From: Sagittula salina
GTDB taxonomy: Bacteria > Pseudomonadota > Alphaproteobacteria > Rhodobacterales > Rhodobacteraceae
Direction of reading: 5' to 3'
Length of the DNA: 64,000 bases
Assembly: GCF_017813235.1 (NCBI RefSeq)
Contig: NZ_JAGISH010000004.1
Span: forward strand, 100,747 to 164,746
The notes beneath the pieces are model-generated. The model was not told where the DNA came from, did not search any database, and saw only the letters and a program-made list of their open reading frames with translations. Positions 36,444-44,605 of the stretch are shown one piece after another. Numbering within the stretch: the stretch's first letter is position 1; the number at the start of each line of letters is the position of its first letter. The position numbers were made by a program, and so were the translations under genes.

Positions 36444-37838
36444 GTGCCTGCTCCGCGCCACCTTTCAGCGCGTCACGCGCCCAACCCGGCGATCCGGCGC
36501 GCAGAGCATTTGCGCCGCACCGGGCTGTGGGCTACGGCAATCGCCATCGTTCTGATCGCGCTGGATTACTTCACCGATTGGCAGGTCCTGCTGTCGCCGA
36601 TCGATCACTCCGTGCGCACCAATCCCTTTACTCTCGTTGCGGTCGGTCTCGCCGCTGTCGCGCTCTTGCGTCAGCGACCGATGCAGGCGCCCACCGGGTT
36701 TGTAACGGGCTGCTGGCTTGGCGTGCTGGGCATCGCGGCATTGTTCCCGCTCAGCGGACCGGTGACGCACGCAATCTCGCCGGACGGAAATCTCGGCCGC
36801 ACCGGGTGGAACACCGCGCTGGCGCTGGCGCTGATCGCGGCCGGGCAGCTGGCGCATCGCCTCCACCCGCGTCAGGCCACGCACCTCATTCTCGCCGCCA
36901 TCGTTCCCGCTCTTGTTGCGCTGAATGGCATCGCCCTGGGCGCAGCAGAATTTCACGGGGAAATGTCGATGACCTCGGCCCTTGCGCTCGGCGGGCTCTG
37001 GCTGGCGTCGCTTCGACGTATCGCGCGGGAGCGCCCCCTGCGGCTCATCCTGCCCGACAACCGCCCCGGGCGGCTTCTGCGACGGCAGGTCGGCCTGTGG
37101 CTGGCCATGGATCTCGGGCTGCTTCTGGTACTGCGCGCCTTCGAACTGCAAGGCGCGGCGGTCTACCCGGCCGTCCACTCGTTTCAGATGTTGCTGACCT
37201 GGATGCTGTCCTTCTATTTCTCGATGGAGTTCGCGGGCCTTCTCGACACGGCGCAACGTGGCCAGACCCGGCTGCGCGGCGAGGCAGAGCGCGATCACCT
37301 GACCGGGCTCGCCACGCGCCGTGCGGCAGAGCGGCATTACCGCCAGATCAGCGCCAGGGCACAGCGTTTCACCGTTGTCCTGATCGACATCGACAATTTC
37401 AAGCGGATCAACGACCGATACGGCCACGCCTGCGGCGACGAAGCTCTGGCGGCCATGGCGGAAACGATCCGGGCCAGACTGCGCGTTTCCGATTTCGCCG
37501 CGCGTTGGGGCGGGGAGGAATTCCTTGTTTTTCTGCACGGGGTGCCGACCGATTCAGGCACGCTTTGGGCAGCGGACCTGCAAGACGCGCTCGACCGGCG
37601 CGGATCGCTGGTGCCGGGGCTGCCGATGCTGACGGTCTCCGTCGGGATTACGGCGCATTACGGCGCCCCCACCCCGCCGCTTGATCAACTGGTGCGGCAC
37701 GCGGACGAGGCGCTTTATGCCGCCAAGGAGGACGGCCGAGACTGCGCGTGGTTCGCGGATCCGGAGGACGGCTATCGCTTGCGCCGTACCACCCCGCGCC
37801 CGGCCGCCAAACTCTCGCCCGCCACCGTCAGTGCCTGA
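36444..37838 (+). CDS. Membrane-bound diguanylate cyclase (GGDEF)
   Basis: A 464-residue protein. About eight hydrophobic segments occupy residues 20-275 (for example TGLWATAIAIVLIALDYF and ILAAIVPALVALNGIALG). A GGDEF domain follows from about 285: RDHLTGLATRRAAERHY, VVLIDIDNFKRINDRYGHACGDE, then RVSD, five residues and GGEEF. The GGEEF signature is active-type and the RVSD is a canonical product-inhibition I-site. It should make c-di-GMP in response to an unknown signal. The GTG at 36444 has only a weak ribosome-binding site; an upstream TTG at 36384 is possible. The gene sits on the opposite strand between tolQ and ybgC. Confidence 0.87.
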   Translation: MPAPRHLSARHAPNPAIRRAEHLRRTGLWATAIAIVLIALDYFTDWQVLLSPIDHSVRTNPFTLVAVGLAAVALLRQRPMQAPTGFVTGCWLGVLGIAALFPLSGPVTHAISPDGNLGRTGWNTALALALIAAGQLAHRLHPRQATHLILAAIVPALVALNGIALGAAEFHGEMSMTSALALGGLWLASLRRIARERPLRLILPDNRPGRLLRRQVGLWLAMDLGLLLVLRAFELQGAAVYPAVHSFQMLLTWMLSFYFSMEFAGLLDTAQRGQTRLRGEAERDHLTGLATRRAAERHYRQISARAQRFTVVLIDIDNFKRINDRYGHACGDEALAAMAETIRARLRVSDFAARWGGEEFLVFLHGVPTDSGTLWAADLQDALDRRGSLVPGLPMLTVSVGITAHYGAPTPPLDQLVRHADEALYAAKEDGRDCAWFADPEDGYRLRRTTPRPAAKLSPATVSA

Positions 37839-37865
37839 ACTGAAAAGCCCGCGGGCGGCGGCCGC

Positions 37866-38252
37866 TCAGTGCACCCGCCGGCGCAATGCCGCAGGCAGGC
37901 GCGTCGGATGTCCGTCCAGCGTGGCGCAGACCGCCGTGACTTCGGCACGGAACACAACCTCTTCGCCGCGCAGCACCTCCTGAGCCATGATGAGCCGCAC
38001 GCCGGTCATGCTCTTGACCGTGGTCCGGATTTCCAGGACGTCGTCGTATTTCGCCGCGTGCAGGTAGTCGGCCTCGATCCGCCGCACGACAAAGACGATA
38101 CCATCCTCCTCTCGCATGGCGTTCTGGTCCAGCCCCTGTTCGCGGACCCAGTCGCTGCGGGCGCGCTCGATGTATTTCAGGTAGTTGGCGTGGTAGACGA
38201 TCCCCGCCATGTCGGTGTCTTCGTAGTAGACCCGGACAGTGAAGACATGCAT
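37866..38252 (-). CDS. ybgC: Tol-Pal system-associated acyl-CoA thioesterase
   Basis: A 128-residue hot-dog-fold thioesterase. The N-terminal MHVFTVRVYYEDTDMAGIVYHANYLKY contains the catalytic Asp (in YEDTD) and the YHANY signature of YbgC. In many Proteobacteria this gene opens the tol operon and hydrolyses acyl-CoA or acyl-ACP linked to phospholipid synthesis. The ATG at 38252 is preceded by ggag at good spacing; an in-frame ATG nine codons upstream is less likely. Here it is separated from tolQ by the 1.4-kb oppositely oriented diguanylate cyclase gene. Confidence 0.93.
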   Translation of the reverse strand: MHVFTVRVYYEDTDMAGIVYHANYLKYIERARSDWVREQGLDQNAMREEDGIVFVVRRIEADYLHAAKYDDVLEIRTTVKSMTGVRLIMAQEVLRGEEVVFRAEVTAVCATLDGHPTRLPAALRRRVH

Positions 38253-38699
38253 GGCCTGCTCCTTCTTCCTGCGTGCCATCTTTTCTTGCCCGCCTCGACG
38301 GGGACAAGTCCACCCCCGGCACCCTGCCTGCGTCAACGACGCTTGCGCCATCCGCCCGCACTGCGCGGCGGCAATCAGGCACCCTCTTTGCAGCCCAAGC
38401 AAGATAACCCGCTATCTCGGGATACGCCCGCACCGCCTCCACGGTGTTCAGGGCGCGCACCGGCCATAACTCTGTAGAGCGCCCGTAGCGGATCTGGTGC
38501 AGCAAGGCCACCGGGCCGCCCTGACCGCCCTTCGGTCGGGGGATCGAGTGATGCAGACTCTGGCGCGCATGGGCGGGATGGGGCGAGACGGGGCGAGACG
38601 GGGCTCGGGCAGATCGGGCTGGCCTCTCGATCCTAGCCTTGTTTCCGCGCGGCTACTGCGGCAAACATCGCCCCGCCCAATGCAGGACCCGTGCACGCC
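38253..38699. other. Divergent intergenic region between ybgC and the flavoprotein gene
   Basis: 447 bases without a credible gene. The long minus-strand frame crossing it is antisense to the flavoprotein gene. A short direct repeat of ggggcgagac occurs near 38582-38601. Nothing else is recognisable. Confidence 0.5.
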
Positions 38700-39914
38700 A
38701 TGCCTCATGACCCAAGCGCCGCGCCGACGCGCGTCCAGCCCGCGCCCGGCGCCATGGTCATCGGTGGCGGTCCGGCCGGGCTGATGGCAGCCGAGATGCT
38801 GCTGGCGGCCGGTCACCCGGTGACCCTGGCGGAAGCGAAGCCCTCGATCGGGCGCAAACTGCTGATGGCGGGGAAGTCGGGGCTGAACCTGACCAAGATG
38901 GAGCCCTTCGACCAATTCCTCGACGCCTATCCCAATCCCGGCCCGCTGCGCCCCATGCTGGAACGGTTTGGACCGGAGACGGTGCGCGACTGGGCGGAGG
39001 CGCTGGGGCAGCCATGCTTTACCGGTTCTAGCGGGCGGCTGTTTCCCGAGGCGATGAAGGCTTCGCCACTGCTGCGCGCGTGGCTCGATCGGCTCGATGC
39101 GATGGGGCTCGCGCGGCATACCCGCTGGCGCTGGACCGGCTGGGAGTGCGACGCGCTGCGCTTTGACACGCCAGAGGGAGAACGCGTACTCAGACCCGGC
39201 GCCACGGTTCTTGCCCTTGGCGGCGGGAGTTGGGCGCGGCTCGGGTCGGACGGCATCTGGGCCGATCTGTTCCGCGCGCGGGGACTGGAGATCACGCCCT
39301 TCCTGCCCTCCAATGCCGGACTGCTGGTGGACTGGTCGGAGCACATGACCCGCCACTTCGGCGCGCCCCTGAAGAACGTCACCTTCCGGGCGGGGCAGAT
39401 GGAAAACCGGGGCGAGGCGGTGATCTCCGCTCGTGGGCTGGAGGGCGGCGGACTCTACCCGCTCGCCCCTGCGCTGCGCGACGGCCATGCCCTGGTCGTC
39501 GACCTTTTGCCGGATATAGCCGTCGAGACGCTGGCCGAGCGCCTGTCCAAACCGCGCGGCAAGACGAGCCGGTCCAACGCCCTGCGCAAGGCGCTGAGCC
39601 TCACCCCGGCCGCGCAGGCATTGCTGATGGAAATGGCGCGTCCGCTGCCCCACGATCCCCAAACCCTGGCATCCATCGTGAAGACACTGCCAATCCGCCA
39701 CGCCGGTTTGCGCCCGCTGGACGAAGCGATCTCTACCGCTGGCGGCGTGCCGATGGCAGCACTCGATGGGCTGATGCTGAAAGCCCTCCCCGGCACCTTC
39801 TGCGCCGGAGAGATGCTGGATTGGGACGCGCCCACCGGGGGCTACCTGCTGACGGCCTGCCTTGCAACAGGTCGTCAGGCGGGGCTTGACGCCGCCGCCT
39901 GGCTGGAACGCTGA
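38700..39914 (+). CDS. TIGR03862-type flavoprotein (HI0933/BaiN family)
   Basis: A 404-residue FAD protein. VIGGGPAGLMAAEMLLAAGHPVTLAEAKPSIGRKLLMAGKSGLNLTK (about 19-65) is the family signature of the dinucleotide fold. TVLALGGGSWARLGSDG is the second FAD segment, and CAGEMLDWDAPTGGYLLTACLATGRQAG closes the fold. Relatives include BaiN, proposed to reduce bile acid intermediates, but the common role is unknown. An ATG at 38700 and a GTG at 38691 are both possible starts. Its stop is immediately before the convergent dat gene's stop (1-base gap). Confidence 0.87.
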   Translation: MPHDPSAAPTRVQPAPGAMVIGGGPAGLMAAEMLLAAGHPVTLAEAKPSIGRKLLMAGKSGLNLTKMEPFDQFLDAYPNPGPLRPMLERFGPETVRDWAEALGQPCFTGSSGRLFPEAMKASPLLRAWLDRLDAMGLARHTRWRWTGWECDALRFDTPEGERVLRPGATVLALGGGSWARLGSDGIWADLFRARGLEITPFLPSNAGLLVDWSEHMTRHFGAPLKNVTFRAGQMENRGEAVISARGLEGGGLYPLAPALRDGHALVVDLLPDIAVETLAERLSKPRGKTSRSNALRKALSLTPAAQALLMEMARPLPHDPQTLASIVKTLPIRHAGLRPLDEAISTAGGVPMAALDGLMLKALPGTFCAGEMLDWDAPTGGYLLTACLATGRQAGLDAAAWLER

Positions 39915-39915
39915 C

Positions 39916-40779
39916 TCAGATCGCCGCCTTGCGGCTTTCTTCCAGGTAGATCTCGCGCAGGCGCAGCGCGCGCGGCCCGGGGGCGCCGTCGCCCAGCGCC
40001 GCACCGTCGATTTCCACCACCGGCATGACAAAGGTAGAGGCCGAGGTGATAAAGGCCTCATCCGCCGCCTGCGCCTCTGCGATGGTAAAGTTGCGCTCTT
40101 CCACCTCCATCTGCGCCTCTGCCGCGAAACGCAGCACGGCGGCTCGAGTGATCCCGTGCAGAATGTCGTTCGACAACGCGCGGGTAACGATCTTGTTGCC
40201 CTTGATGAAATAGGCATTGTTGGAGGTGCCCTCGGTCACGAAACCGTCCTCGACCATCCACGCATCATCGACGCCGGCCTTCTTGGCCATCATCTTGCCC
40301 ATGGAGGGATAGAGCAGTTGCACCGTCTTGATGTCGCGGCGGCCCCAGCGGACATCCTCGATGGAAATGACCTTGATCCCCTTCTTCGCGGCCGGGCTGT
40401 CCGCGAGGCCGGGCTTGTTCTGGGTAAAGAGCACCAGCGTCGGCTTCACCTCTTCGGGGTCGGGAAAGACAAAATCACGGTCGGCGGCGGCCCCGCGCGT
40501 GACCTGCAGGTAGACCATGCCCTCCTCGATGCCGTTGATTTCCACCAGCTTGCGGTGGATCTCCAGCAGCTCCTCCGTCGTGCAGGGGGCCTGCATGTCG
40601 AGTTCCTTCAGCGACCGTGCCAACCGCGCCGCGTGGCCGTCGAAGTCGATCAGCTTGCCGTCCAGAACGGATGTCACCTCGTAGACGCCATCCCCCATCA
40701 GGAAAGCGCGGTCGAAGATGGAAACCTTGGCTTCGGTTTCGGGCAGGTACTCTCCGTTCACGTAAACTGTGCGGGTCAT
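39916..40779 (-). CDS. dat: D-amino-acid transaminase-like class IV aminotransferase
   Basis: A 287-residue PLP enzyme. Class IV features: MTRTVYVNGEYLPETEAKVSIFDRAFLMGDGVYEV at the N-terminus, the Schiff-base lysine Lys151 in RRDIKTVQLL, and the cofactor-binding VTEGTSNNAYFI (about 181-192). The overall pattern is closer to D-alanine aminotransferase than to branched-chain enzymes. It would move amino groups from D-amino acids to 2-oxoglutarate, making D-glutamate. That fits the dgcA and dgcN genes upstream on the same strand. The ATG at 40779 was chosen because the upstream extension is arginine-rich and unlike any homologue. Confidence 0.87.
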   Translation of the reverse strand: MTRTVYVNGEYLPETEAKVSIFDRAFLMGDGVYEVTSVLDGKLIDFDGHAARLARSLKELDMQAPCTTEELLEIHRKLVEINGIEEGMVYLQVTRGAAADRDFVFPDPEEVKPTLVLFTQNKPGLADSPAAKKGIKVISIEDVRWGRRDIKTVQLLYPSMGKMMAKKAGVDDAWMVEDGFVTEGTSNNAYFIKGNKIVTRALSNDILHGITRAAVLRFAAEAQMEVEERNFTIAEAQAADEAFITSASTFVMPVVEIDGAALGDGAPGPRALRLREIYLEESRKAAI

Positions 40780-41066
40780 GTCAGTCGTCCTCCGGCATCG
40801 AGTGCGGCGCCGCGTCCTTCGGCGGCATCGCGGGTCCTGCAACCCGGATGGGACGAAGCGTGCGCAGCGTCAAGGCCTCCGAAAGAGGAAGGTCAGGAAA
40901 TTCGGTGCGGGCACCCTCATGCCGTGGGAGAAAGGGCAAATGGACGGCGGCGGCGCGGGAAGCCATGTACCCGCGCCCGGAAGGGTTTGCCGGGCGCGCT
41001 GCGGCTCGCTGCGCTTAGCACGTTCGGCGCTGAAGACCGTCCCCCGAAAAGTCTTCCGGGCGCGCC

Positions 41067-42029
41067 TCATCCCCAAAGACCGCGCTCTGGCGGGTGCACT
41101 CCCTGAGCATCGTAAACAAGGGGAACCGAACGATCCTCCGCCAGCAGAAGCGGTCCGTCGAGGTCCACCACCTCTGCCCCTTGCGCCACCAGCACCGCCG
41201 GTGCCATGGCCAGCGAAGAGCCGACCATGCAGCCCACCATCACGCCATGACCCTCGGCGCGGGCAGCATCCCGCAGCGCGAGCGCCTCCGTCAGCCCGCC
41301 GGTTTTGTCGAGCTTGATGTTCACCATGTCGTACTTGCCCTTCAGCCCGCTCAGGGACGCCCGGTCGTGGCAGCTTTCGTCGGCACAAAGCGGCACCGGT
41401 CGTTCCAGCCCGATCAGTGCCTCGTCCGCTCCGGCAGGCAGGGGCTGCTCAACCAAAGCCACGCCCAGACGCAAAAGATGCGGGCAGAGTTCAGCATAGA
41501 CCCGCGCCGACCAGCCCTCGTTGGCATCCACGATGATCTTCGCCTCCGGCGCGCCGCGCCGCACCGCCTCCAGCCGGGGCATGTCGTCCGGTGTGCCAAG
41601 CTTGATCTTCAGCACAGGGCGCATCGCGTGCCGCCGCGCCGCCGCCTCCATCCGCTCCGGCGTATCCAGTGACAGGGTAAAGGCCGTCACCTCCGGCCCC
41701 GGTGCCGCCAGACCGGCCAGTTCCCAGACGCGCCGTCCCGACGCCTTCGCCTCCAGATCCCAAAGCGCGCAATCGACCGCGTTTCGTGCTGCACCCGCAG
41801 GCAAGGCCTCCTGCAAAGCCGAACGCGAAACGCCCTCCGGAAGCGCTCCTATCTCTTCGGCTACGCTCTCCAGCGTCTCGCCATAACGCGCATAGGGCAC
41901 GCATTCGCCACGACCCGTCACGCCACCGCGTGTCACGGAAACCGTCAATACCTGCGCCTCCGTCCGCGATCCCCGCGAAATGGTAAAAGCTTCCGCCAAC
42001 CGGAACACGTCCCGCGTTATCTCGATCAT
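41067..42029 (-). CDS. dgcA: N-acetyl-D-glutamate racemase DgcA-like enzyme (enolase superfamily, dipeptide epimerase type)
   Basis: A 320-residue epimerase. The catalytic acid/base pair is visible as KIKLG (Lys143) and NIKLDKTGG (Lys239), with metal ligands Asp168 (IIVDANEGW), Glu194 (LVEQPL) and Asp217 (LCADES). Sequence alone would also fit L-Ala-D/L-Glu epimerase. The partner gene next door, a DgcN-type DUF1611 protein, favours the marine D-glutamate pathway, in which N-acetyl-D-glutamate is racemised to the L form. The very long open frame extending upstream is an artefact of high GC. Confidence 0.82.
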   Translation of the reverse strand: MIEITRDVFRLAEAFTISRGSRTEAQVLTVSVTRGGVTGRGECVPYARYGETLESVAEEIGALPEGVSRSALQEALPAGAARNAVDCALWDLEAKASGRRVWELAGLAAPGPEVTAFTLSLDTPERMEAAARRHAMRPVLKIKLGTPDDMPRLEAVRRGAPEAKIIVDANEGWSARVYAELCPHLLRLGVALVEQPLPAGADEALIGLERPVPLCADESCHDRASLSGLKGKYDMVNIKLDKTGGLTEALALRDAARAEGHGVMVGCMVGSSLAMAPAVLVAQGAEVVDLDGPLLLAEDRSVPLVYDAQGVHPPERGLWG

Positions 42030-42044
42030 GGCACGCCCCTTCTG

Positions 42045-42075
42045 CTTTTTCTTGGTCCAAATACTCACCGCCCGG
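42045..42075 (+). repeat. Composite intergenic element box, copy 6
   Basis: ctttttcttggtccaaatac followed by tcaccgcccgg lies in the 161-base gap between dgcA and dgcN. It interrupts what is otherwise a plausible two-gene transcript. Confidence 0.5.
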
Positions 42076-42190
42076 CCCGCCGCACAAGCATCCGCCCGGA
42101 CAGTAACCCCGTGACGGCACGGCGGCGGGGCGACATCCGCAGGAAGAGCGCCCGACCCGCCCTGCAGCCCGGCCCGCCGCCCGTACAGCC

Positions 42191-43192
42191 TCAGTAGGCC
42201 CCCAGCGCCTCGGCCAGCCTTGCCGCGCCGTGGCGGAACGGGTCCACGGTCGGCAGGCCCAGCCGCGCCTCGACCTCGGCACAGTAGTTCGCGGCTTCTG
42301 CTTCGCTCATGTGTTGCGTATTGATCGACACCCCCACCACACGGCAGTCGGGATTCGCCACCCTTGCCATCTGCAGGGAAAGGTCGCGCAGGTCCTCCAG
42401 CGAGGGCAACGCGTAGCCCGGCAGGCCGCGCATGTGCGTGCGGGTGGGTTCGTGGCACAGGATCAGCGCGTCCGGCTGGCCACCGTGGATCAATGCCAGC
42501 GTCACCCCGGAAAAGGAGACGTGGAACAAGCTGCCCTGCCCCTCGATAATGCCCCAGTGGTCCGCGTCGTTCGGCGGCGTCAGCCACTCGATCGAACCCG
42601 CCATGAAGTCCGCGATCACCGCGTCCAGCGGCACGCCATCGCCGGTGATCAGGATGCCGGTCTGGCCGGTGGCGTGGAAGGTGCTCTTCATCCCCTTCTC
42701 CCGCATTGCCTTGTCCAGTGCCAGCGCCGTGTACATCTTGCCGACCGAGCAATCCGTTCCGACCGCCAGCACGCGCTTGCCCGACCGCTTCACGCCGTCC
42801 GCGACGGGATAGTCCACCTCGGGAACGCGCACGTCGTGCAGGCTGCGCCCCGTGGCCTGCGCCACCGCCACGAGGTCGGGCTCGTCGTGCAGCAGGTTGT
42901 GCAGCCCGGAGGCCAGATCGAACCCCTCCTCCAACGCCTCGACCAGCACTTTCTTCCACGCCTTTGAGATCACGCCGCCGCGGTTCGCGACGCCGATTAC
43001 CAGTGTCTTTGCGCCTGCGGCCTTCGCTTCGGCCAGCGTCATGTCGGGCAGCTTCAGGTCGGCCTTGCAGCCTTCCATCCGGTACTGGCCAACGCAGTTC
43101 TCCGGACGCCAGTCACGGATGCCTTGCGCGACCTTGGCGGCCAGCGCGTCGGGCGCATCGCCCAGAAACAGCAGGTAAGGGGTCTGGATCAT
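42191..43192 (-). CDS. dgcN: D-glutamate N-acetyltransferase DgcN-like (DUF1611) protein
   Basis: A 333-residue DUF1611 protein. A Rossmann-like N-terminal domain (KTLVIGVANRGGVISKAWKKVL, about 64-85) precedes a P-loop-type domain with VGTDCSVGKMYTALAL (about 143-158), GQTGILITGDGVPLDAVIADF and IIEGQGSLFH. Family members next to a DgcA racemase acetylate D-glutamate with acetyl-CoA, starting its breakdown. The gene heads the block dgcN-dgcA-dat and is divergent from mcl1, with palindromes in the shared promoter. Confidence 0.85.
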   Translation of the reverse strand: MIQTPYLLFLGDAPDALAAKVAQGIRDWRPENCVGQYRMEGCKADLKLPDMTLAEAKAAGAKTLVIGVANRGGVISKAWKKVLVEALEEGFDLASGLHNLLHDEPDLVAVAQATGRSLHDVRVPEVDYPVADGVKRSGKRVLAVGTDCSVGKMYTALALDKAMREKGMKSTFHATGQTGILITGDGVPLDAVIADFMAGSIEWLTPPNDADHWGIIEGQGSLFHVSFSGVTLALIHGGQPDALILCHEPTRTHMRGLPGYALPSLEDLRDLSLQMARVANPDCRVVGVSINTQHMSEAEAANYCAEVEARLGLPTVDPFRHGAARLAEALGAY

Positions 43193-43345
43193 AGTAGTCT
43201 CCCGTCGTCAGGCTTTGTCTGCTTTGTCCCGATTCTGCGCCTGCATCACGCGAAGAGGGTTGCAAATGCACGGATCGCTCGCGCGGCTGCACACATTTCT
43301 CTCGTATTTCCGAACAATTGGTGGAGAATCTTGCGCCCGCTCGCC

Positions 43346-43359
43346 GAGCGTCGACGCTC
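43346..43359. promoter_or_regulatory. Perfect 14-bp palindrome between dgcN and mcl1
   Basis: gagcgtcgacgctc is fully self-complementary. It lies in the divergent promoter, about 90 bases before mcl1 and 155 before dgcN, beside a second inverted repeat. Operator candidate. Confidence 0.4.
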
Positions 43360-43361
43360 TG

Positions 43362-43384
43362 GCTGCGCATTTCGCTTGCGCAGC
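43362..43384. promoter_or_regulatory. Inverted repeat between dgcN and mcl1
   Basis: gctgcgc (43362-43368) and gcgcagc (43378-43384) are separated by nine bases and follow the 14-bp palindrome directly. The right arm overlaps the motif shared with the mcd promoter. Confidence 0.4.
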
Positions 43385-43393
43385 ATTGGGCAA
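43376..43393 (+). promoter_or_regulatory. Motif shared with the mcd promoter
   Basis: ttgcgcagcattgggcaa, beginning with TTGCGC(A/T)GCA and ending GCAA, lies 57 bases before mcl1. A matching site lies 40 bases before mcd (57866-57883). Confidence 0.4.
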
Positions 43394-43449
43394 TTTAATA
43401 ACCCACATACCGACGCAAACGAAATTTCCTTACGCGAAGGAGAAGACCC

Positions 43450-44409
43450 ATGTCGTTCCGGCTCCAGCCCCCCTCCCCCGCCGTGCCCAACCGCTGTCAG
43501 TTGTTCGGCCCAGCGTCGCGCACTGCACTGTTCGAGAAGATGGCCGCCTCGGCCGCGGACGTGATCAATCTGGACCTCGAGGATTCGGTCGCGCCCTCCG
43601 ACAAGGACAGCGCCCGGGCCAACGCGATCCAGGCGATCAACGACATCGATTGGGGGCAAAAGACGCTTTCCATCCGGATCAACGGGCTGGATACACCGTG
43701 GTGGTACCGCGATGTGGTCGACATTCTGGAACAATCCGGCGACCGGCTCGACCGCATCATGATCCCGAAAGTCGGCTGCGCCGGGGACATCTACGCCGTC
43801 GACGCGCTTGTCACCGCCATCGAGCGCGCCAAGGGCCGCACACGGCCGCTCCGCTTCGAGGTCATCATCGAATCCGCCGCCGGGATCGCCCACGTCGAGG
43901 AGATCGCCGCTGCCTCCCCCCGCATGGAGGCGATGAGCCTCGGTGCCGCCGACTTCGCCGCCTCCATGGGCATGGCCACCACCGGAATCGGCGGGACGCA
44001 GGAAAACTATTACATGCTGCACGCGGGCCAGAAGCACTGGTCCGACCCGTGGCATTGGGCGCAGGCCGCCATCGTCGCCGCCTGCCGCACGCACGGGGTG
44101 CTGCCGGTGGACGGGCCTTTTGGCGACTTCTCCGACGACGAAGGGTTCCGCGCGCAGGCGCTGCGGTCCGCCACGTTGGGTATGGTCGGCAAGTGGGCCA
44201 TTCACCCCAAGCAGATCGCGCTGGCCAACGAGGTCTTCACCCCGACCGAAGCGGCCATCGCCGACGCTCGCGCCATTCTGGAGGCGATGGAAGCCGCCAA
44301 GGCCCGCGGCGAAGGGGCCACGACCTACAAGGGCAAGCTGATCGACATCGCGTCGATGAAGCAAGCCGAGGTAATCGTGAAACAGGCCGACCTGATCGCA
44401 GGCATGTAG
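43450..44409 (+). CDS. mcl1: L-malyl-CoA/beta-methylmalyl-CoA lyase
   Basis: A 319-residue Mg-dependent lyase of the citrate-lyase-beta family. It cleaves beta-methylmalyl-CoA to glyoxylate and propionyl-CoA, and malyl-CoA to glyoxylate and acetyl-CoA, in the ethylmalonyl-CoA pathway. Motifs: RCQLFGPASRTALFEKMAAS at the start, DVINLDLEDSVAPSDK (about 37-52), the metal-binding Glu in FEVIIESAAGI and Asp in LGAADFAASMG, and KWAIHPKQIALANEVF. Length and sequence match Mcl1 of Rhodobacter rather than CitE. A strong ribosome-binding site (aaggaga) precedes the ATG. Confidence 0.94.
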   Translation: MSFRLQPPSPAVPNRCQLFGPASRTALFEKMAASAADVINLDLEDSVAPSDKDSARANAIQAINDIDWGQKTLSIRINGLDTPWWYRDVVDILEQSGDRLDRIMIPKVGCAGDIYAVDALVTAIERAKGRTRPLRFEVIIESAAGIAHVEEIAAASPRMEAMSLGAADFAASMGMATTGIGGTQENYYMLHAGQKHWSDPWHWAQAAIVAACRTHGVLPVDGPFGDFSDDEGFRAQALRSATLGMVGKWAIHPKQIALANEVFTPTEAAIADARAILEAMEAAKARGEGATTYKGKLIDIASMKQAEVIVKQADLIAGM

Positions 44410-44451
44410 GCGGCGCCCCGGTCGGGCAGGGTCGTGACATGACAAAATAAG

Positions 44452-44478
44452 GAACGGGGCGCCAATGGTGCCCCGTTC
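44452..44478 (+). terminator. Terminator of mcl1
   Basis: A 9-bp stem gaacggggc/gccccgttc with a further inner pairing lies about 40 bases after the mcl1 stop, followed by tctcgcgttc. The T-tract is weak, so this could be factor-assisted. Confidence 0.55.
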
Positions 44479-44605
44479 TCGCGTTCAGGGTTCGCGGCGA
44501 GCAGGTCCGCAAAAGCCGCCTTGCCCTTGGGGCATCTTTTCCCCACCTTGGAGGTGATTGATTAACCTTGTTCAGGGCGGCGCAGCGCCGCACGGGGGAC
44601 GCGCG

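Noticed and set aside
38448..40217. A 589-codon open frame on the minus strand
   Set aside because: It is antisense to the flavoprotein gene, overlaps dat, has low-complexity Arg/Gln/Pro content and no domain. Typical antisense artefact of high GC3.
41067..42959. A 630-residue protein beginning inside dgcN
   Set aside because: Only its last 320 residues belong to a family (DgcA); the front half is a frame-shifted reading of dgcN.
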